A stretch of 64,000 nucleotides of DNA, taken from the NCBI GenBank assembly GCA_945910005.1, contig CAMDTW010000216.1, forward strand, positions 1 through 64,000, written 5' to 3'. Position 1 is the stretch's first letter, and each line of letters begins with the position of its first letter. This DNA is from Isoperla grammatica (lineage: Eukaryota > Arthropoda > Insecta > Plecoptera > Perlodidae). This document shows, piece after piece, positions 61,521 through 64,000 of the stretch. Made by a program: the position numbers and the translations under genes. The notes beneath the pieces were generated by a model, which was not told the DNA's origin, ran no database searches, and was given only the letters and a program-made list of their open reading frames with translations.

Positions 61521-64000
61521 ATGCATATTTTAACCAAAAACGACGAAAAAAACTCAATTTATGCATTTTCATTATACTCTTGAAGAATGCAACCTATAAT
61601 TCTTATTTTTCAACGGAGGGTGTAACTTCTATAGAAGTTATCGAAATGTGACGAAATGGACAAATTGTGCTTATTGGAGCCTGAAACGCTCTAAAACAAC
61701 GATTTGTCAGCTTTGGTTGAAACCCTTAGGAATCCCGGCCGTATGCAAGATTTCTCTTAAAACTGGAAGTTTGTGGTAGATAGACTGAAATCAGCCAATT
61801 TCTATTTTTTATGCATATTTTAACCAAAAACGACGAAAAAACTCAATTTATGCATTTTTATTATACTCTTGAAGAATGCAACCTATAATTCTTATTTTTC
61901 GACGGAGGGTGTAACTTCTATAGAAGTTATCGAAATGTGACAAAATGGACAAATTGTGCTAATTGGAGCCTGAAACGCTCTAAAACAACGATTTGTCAAC
62001 TTTGATTGAAACCCTTAGGAATCCCGGCCGTATGCAAGATTCCTCTTAAAACTGGAAGTTTGTGGTAGATAGACTGAAATCAGCCAATTTCTATTTTTTA
62101 TGCATATTTTAACCAAAAACGACGAAAAACTCAATTTATGCATTTTCATTTTACTCTTGAAGAATGCAACCTATAATTCTTATTTTTCGACGGAGGGTGT
62201 AACTTCTATAGAAGTTATCGAAATGTGACGAAATGGACAAATTGTGCTTATTGGAGCCTGAAACGCTCTAAAACAACGATTTGTGCAATTTGGTTGAAAC
62301 CCTTAGGAATCCCAGCCGTATGCAAGATTCCTCTTAAAACTGGAAGTTTGTGGTACATAGACTAAAATCAGCCAATTTCTATATTTTATGCATATTTTAA
62401 CCAAAAACGACGAAAAAACTCAATTTATGCATTTTCATTATACTCTTGAAGAATGCAGCCTATAATTCTTATTTTTCAACGGAGGGTGTAACTTCTATAG
62501 AAGTTATCGAAATGTGACGAAATGGACAAATTGTGCTTATTGGAGCCTAAAACGCTCTAAAACAACGATTTGTCAACTTTGGTTGAAACCCTTAGGAATC
62601 CCGGCCGTATGCAAGATTCCTCTTAAAACTGGAAGTTTGTGGTAGATAGACAGAAATCAGCCAATTTCTATTTTTTATGCATATTTTAACCAAAAACGAC
62701 GAAAAAACTCAATTTATGTATTTTCATTATACTCTTGAAGAATGCAACCTATAATTCTTATTTTTCGACGGACGGTGTAACTTCTATAGAAGTTATCGAA
62801 ATGTGACGAAATGGACAAATTGTGCTTATTGGAGCCTAAAACGCTCTAAAACAACGATTTGTGCAATTTGGTTGAAACCATTAGGAATCCCAGCCGTATG
62901 CAAGATTCCTCTTAAAACTGGAAGTTTGTGGTAGATAGACTAAAATCAGCCAATTTCTATATTTTATGCATATTTTAACCGAAAACGACGAAAAAACTCA
63001 ATTTATGCATTTTCATTATACTCTTGAAGAATGCAGCCTATAATTCTTATTTTTCAACGGAGGGTGTAACTTCTATAGAAGTTATCGAAATGTGACGAAA
63101 TGGACAATTTGTGCTTATTGGAGCCTGAAACGCTCTAAAACAACGATTTGTCAACTTTGGTTGAAACCCTTAGGAATCCCGGCCGTATGCAAGATTCCTC
63201 TTTAAACTGGAAGTTTGTGGTAGATAGACTAAAATCAGCCAATTTCTATATTTTATGCATATTTTAACCAAAAACGACCAAAAAACTCAATTAATGCATT
63301 TTCATAATACTCTTTCAGAATGCACACTATCATTATTATTTTTCAACGGTTGGTGTAACTTCTAAAGTAGTTATCGAAATGTGACGAAATTGACAAATTG
63401 TGCTTATTGGAGCCTGAAAAGCTCTAAAACAACGATTTGTCAACTTTGGTTGAAACCCTTAGGAATCCCAGCCGTATGCAAGATTCCTCTTAAAACTGGA
63501 AGTTTGTGGAAGATAGACTGAAATCAGCCAATTTCTATATTTTATGCATATTTTAACCAAAAACGACGAAAAAACTCAATTTATGCATTTTCATTATTAT
63601 CTTGAAGATTGCAGCCTATAATTCTTATTTTTCAACGGAGGGTGTAACTTCTATAGAAGTTATCGAAATGTGACGAAATGGACAAATTGTGCTTATTGGA
63701 GCCTGAAACGCACTAAAACAACGATTTGTCAACTTTGGTTGAAACCCTTAGGAATCCCGGCCGTATGCAAGATTCCTCTTAAAACTCGAAGTTTTTGGTA
63801 GATAGACTGAAATCAGCCAATTTCTATTTTTTATGCATATTTTAACCAAAAACGACGAAAAAACTCAATTTATGCATTTTCATTATACTCTTGAAGAATG
63901 CAACCTATAATTCTTATTTTTCGACGGAGGGTGTAACTTCTATAGAAGTTATCGAAATGTGACGAAATGGACAAATTGTGCTTATTGGAGCCTAAAACGC
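61521..64000 (+). repeat. HOR copy 7 (runs off the window), monomers 213-221
   Basis: Monomer starts: 61521, 61811, 62100, 62388, 62677, 62966, 63255, 63544, 63833. It resembles copies 2 and 5, with the shared private pair TTATTATCTTG and GAAGATTGC in the units 25185, 52190 and 63544. The last, partial unit carries CCTAAAACGC, as in the extra unit of copies 2, 3, 5 and 6. The offset to copy 2 is 38,358-38,359 bp. Confidence 0.92.
63255..63543 (+). repeat. B-type monomer (B1), unit 219
   Basis: B1 with ACTCAATTAATGC and AAATTGACAAATTG, as at 24896 and 51901. Confidence 0.94.

Larger units (their letters stand above)
1..64000 (+). repeat. Satellite DNA array, ~289-bp monomer, 221 head-to-tail units
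   Basis: The same unit recurs without interruption and always in one orientation, with starts from 9 to 63833 and partial units at both ends (1-8 and 63833-64000). Of the 220 complete periods most are 289 bp. The outliers are six of 331 bp (shared 42-bp internal duplication), three of 292 bp, three of 287 bp and one of 283 bp; the rest are 288 or 290 bp through single-base indels, mostly in A or T runs. Hand-counted on one representative unit, GC is 101/289. No unique sequence interrupts the array. Arrays of this type are typical of centromeric or pericentromeric heterochromatin in eukaryotes. That location is inferred; nothing in the sequence proves centromere function. I do not recognise the monomer from any named satellite family. 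Confidence 0.98.

Noticed and set aside
1..64000. CRISPR-like regular repeats
   Set aside because: The whole 289-bp unit is repeated. There are no short direct repeats separated by unique spacers.
1..64000. Transposon, retroelement or gene fragments inserted in the array
   Set aside because: Walking all 221 units I found no foreign insert. All length changes are explained by 1-6 bp indels or by the 42-bp internal duplication.

Overview
The whole 64-kb window is one uninterrupted head-to-tail satellite DNA array. I counted 221 monomer starts (position 1 of the unit is taken at the ATGCAT that precedes ATTTTAACC), all in the same orientation. The first is at 9 and the last at 63833, which gives a mean period of about 290 bp; the usual length is exactly 289 bp. 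Both window edges lie inside monomers, so the array extends beyond the window on both sides. There is no protein-coding gene, RNA gene, transposon, CRISPR array, telomere or unique-sequence island anywhere in it.

The architecture and size point to eukaryotic constitutive heterochromatin, either centromeric or pericentromeric. I do not recognise the monomer as a named satellite and cannot name the organism. Hand-counted on one representative unit, it is about 35% GC, and CpG is not depleted (9 seen, about 8.8 expected). That argues mildly against long residence in a heavily CpG-methylated genome, but two of the main dimorphic sites are CpG/CpA.

Two monomer families are interleaved. The A family has about 189 copies and carries an 18-bp perfect palindrome at unit positions 102-119. 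The B family has 32 copies; it differs strongly only over about unit positions 24-125, has lost the palindrome, and shares the last ~165 bp with A. Every unit also has helically phased A/T tracts at its start, a 7-bp repeat spaced exactly 10 bp, and a 7-bp inverted repeat around a GC-rich loop.

Layout. Positions 1-14159 hold a loosely ordered region that includes a 13-monomer (3754-bp) duplication. From 14160 onward, a recognisable higher-order repeat (HOR) recurs seven times in variants of different length (starts 14160, 23163, 29851, 36251, 50168, 56856, 61521), separated by short connectors. On top of this lie long near-identical copies: offset 22,091 bp (~6.7 kb), offset 27,005 bp (~17.6 kb), a directly tandem 17-monomer unit (4914 bp) at 37694-47.5k, and a 23-monomer offset (6688/6689 bp). 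Six monomers carry the same 42-bp internal duplication. Several chimeric monomers mark places where the register changes by whole units, as expected from unequal exchange. I found no new gene system; what is worth following up is the HOR structure, the palindrome and its loss in B units, and the chimeric junctions.
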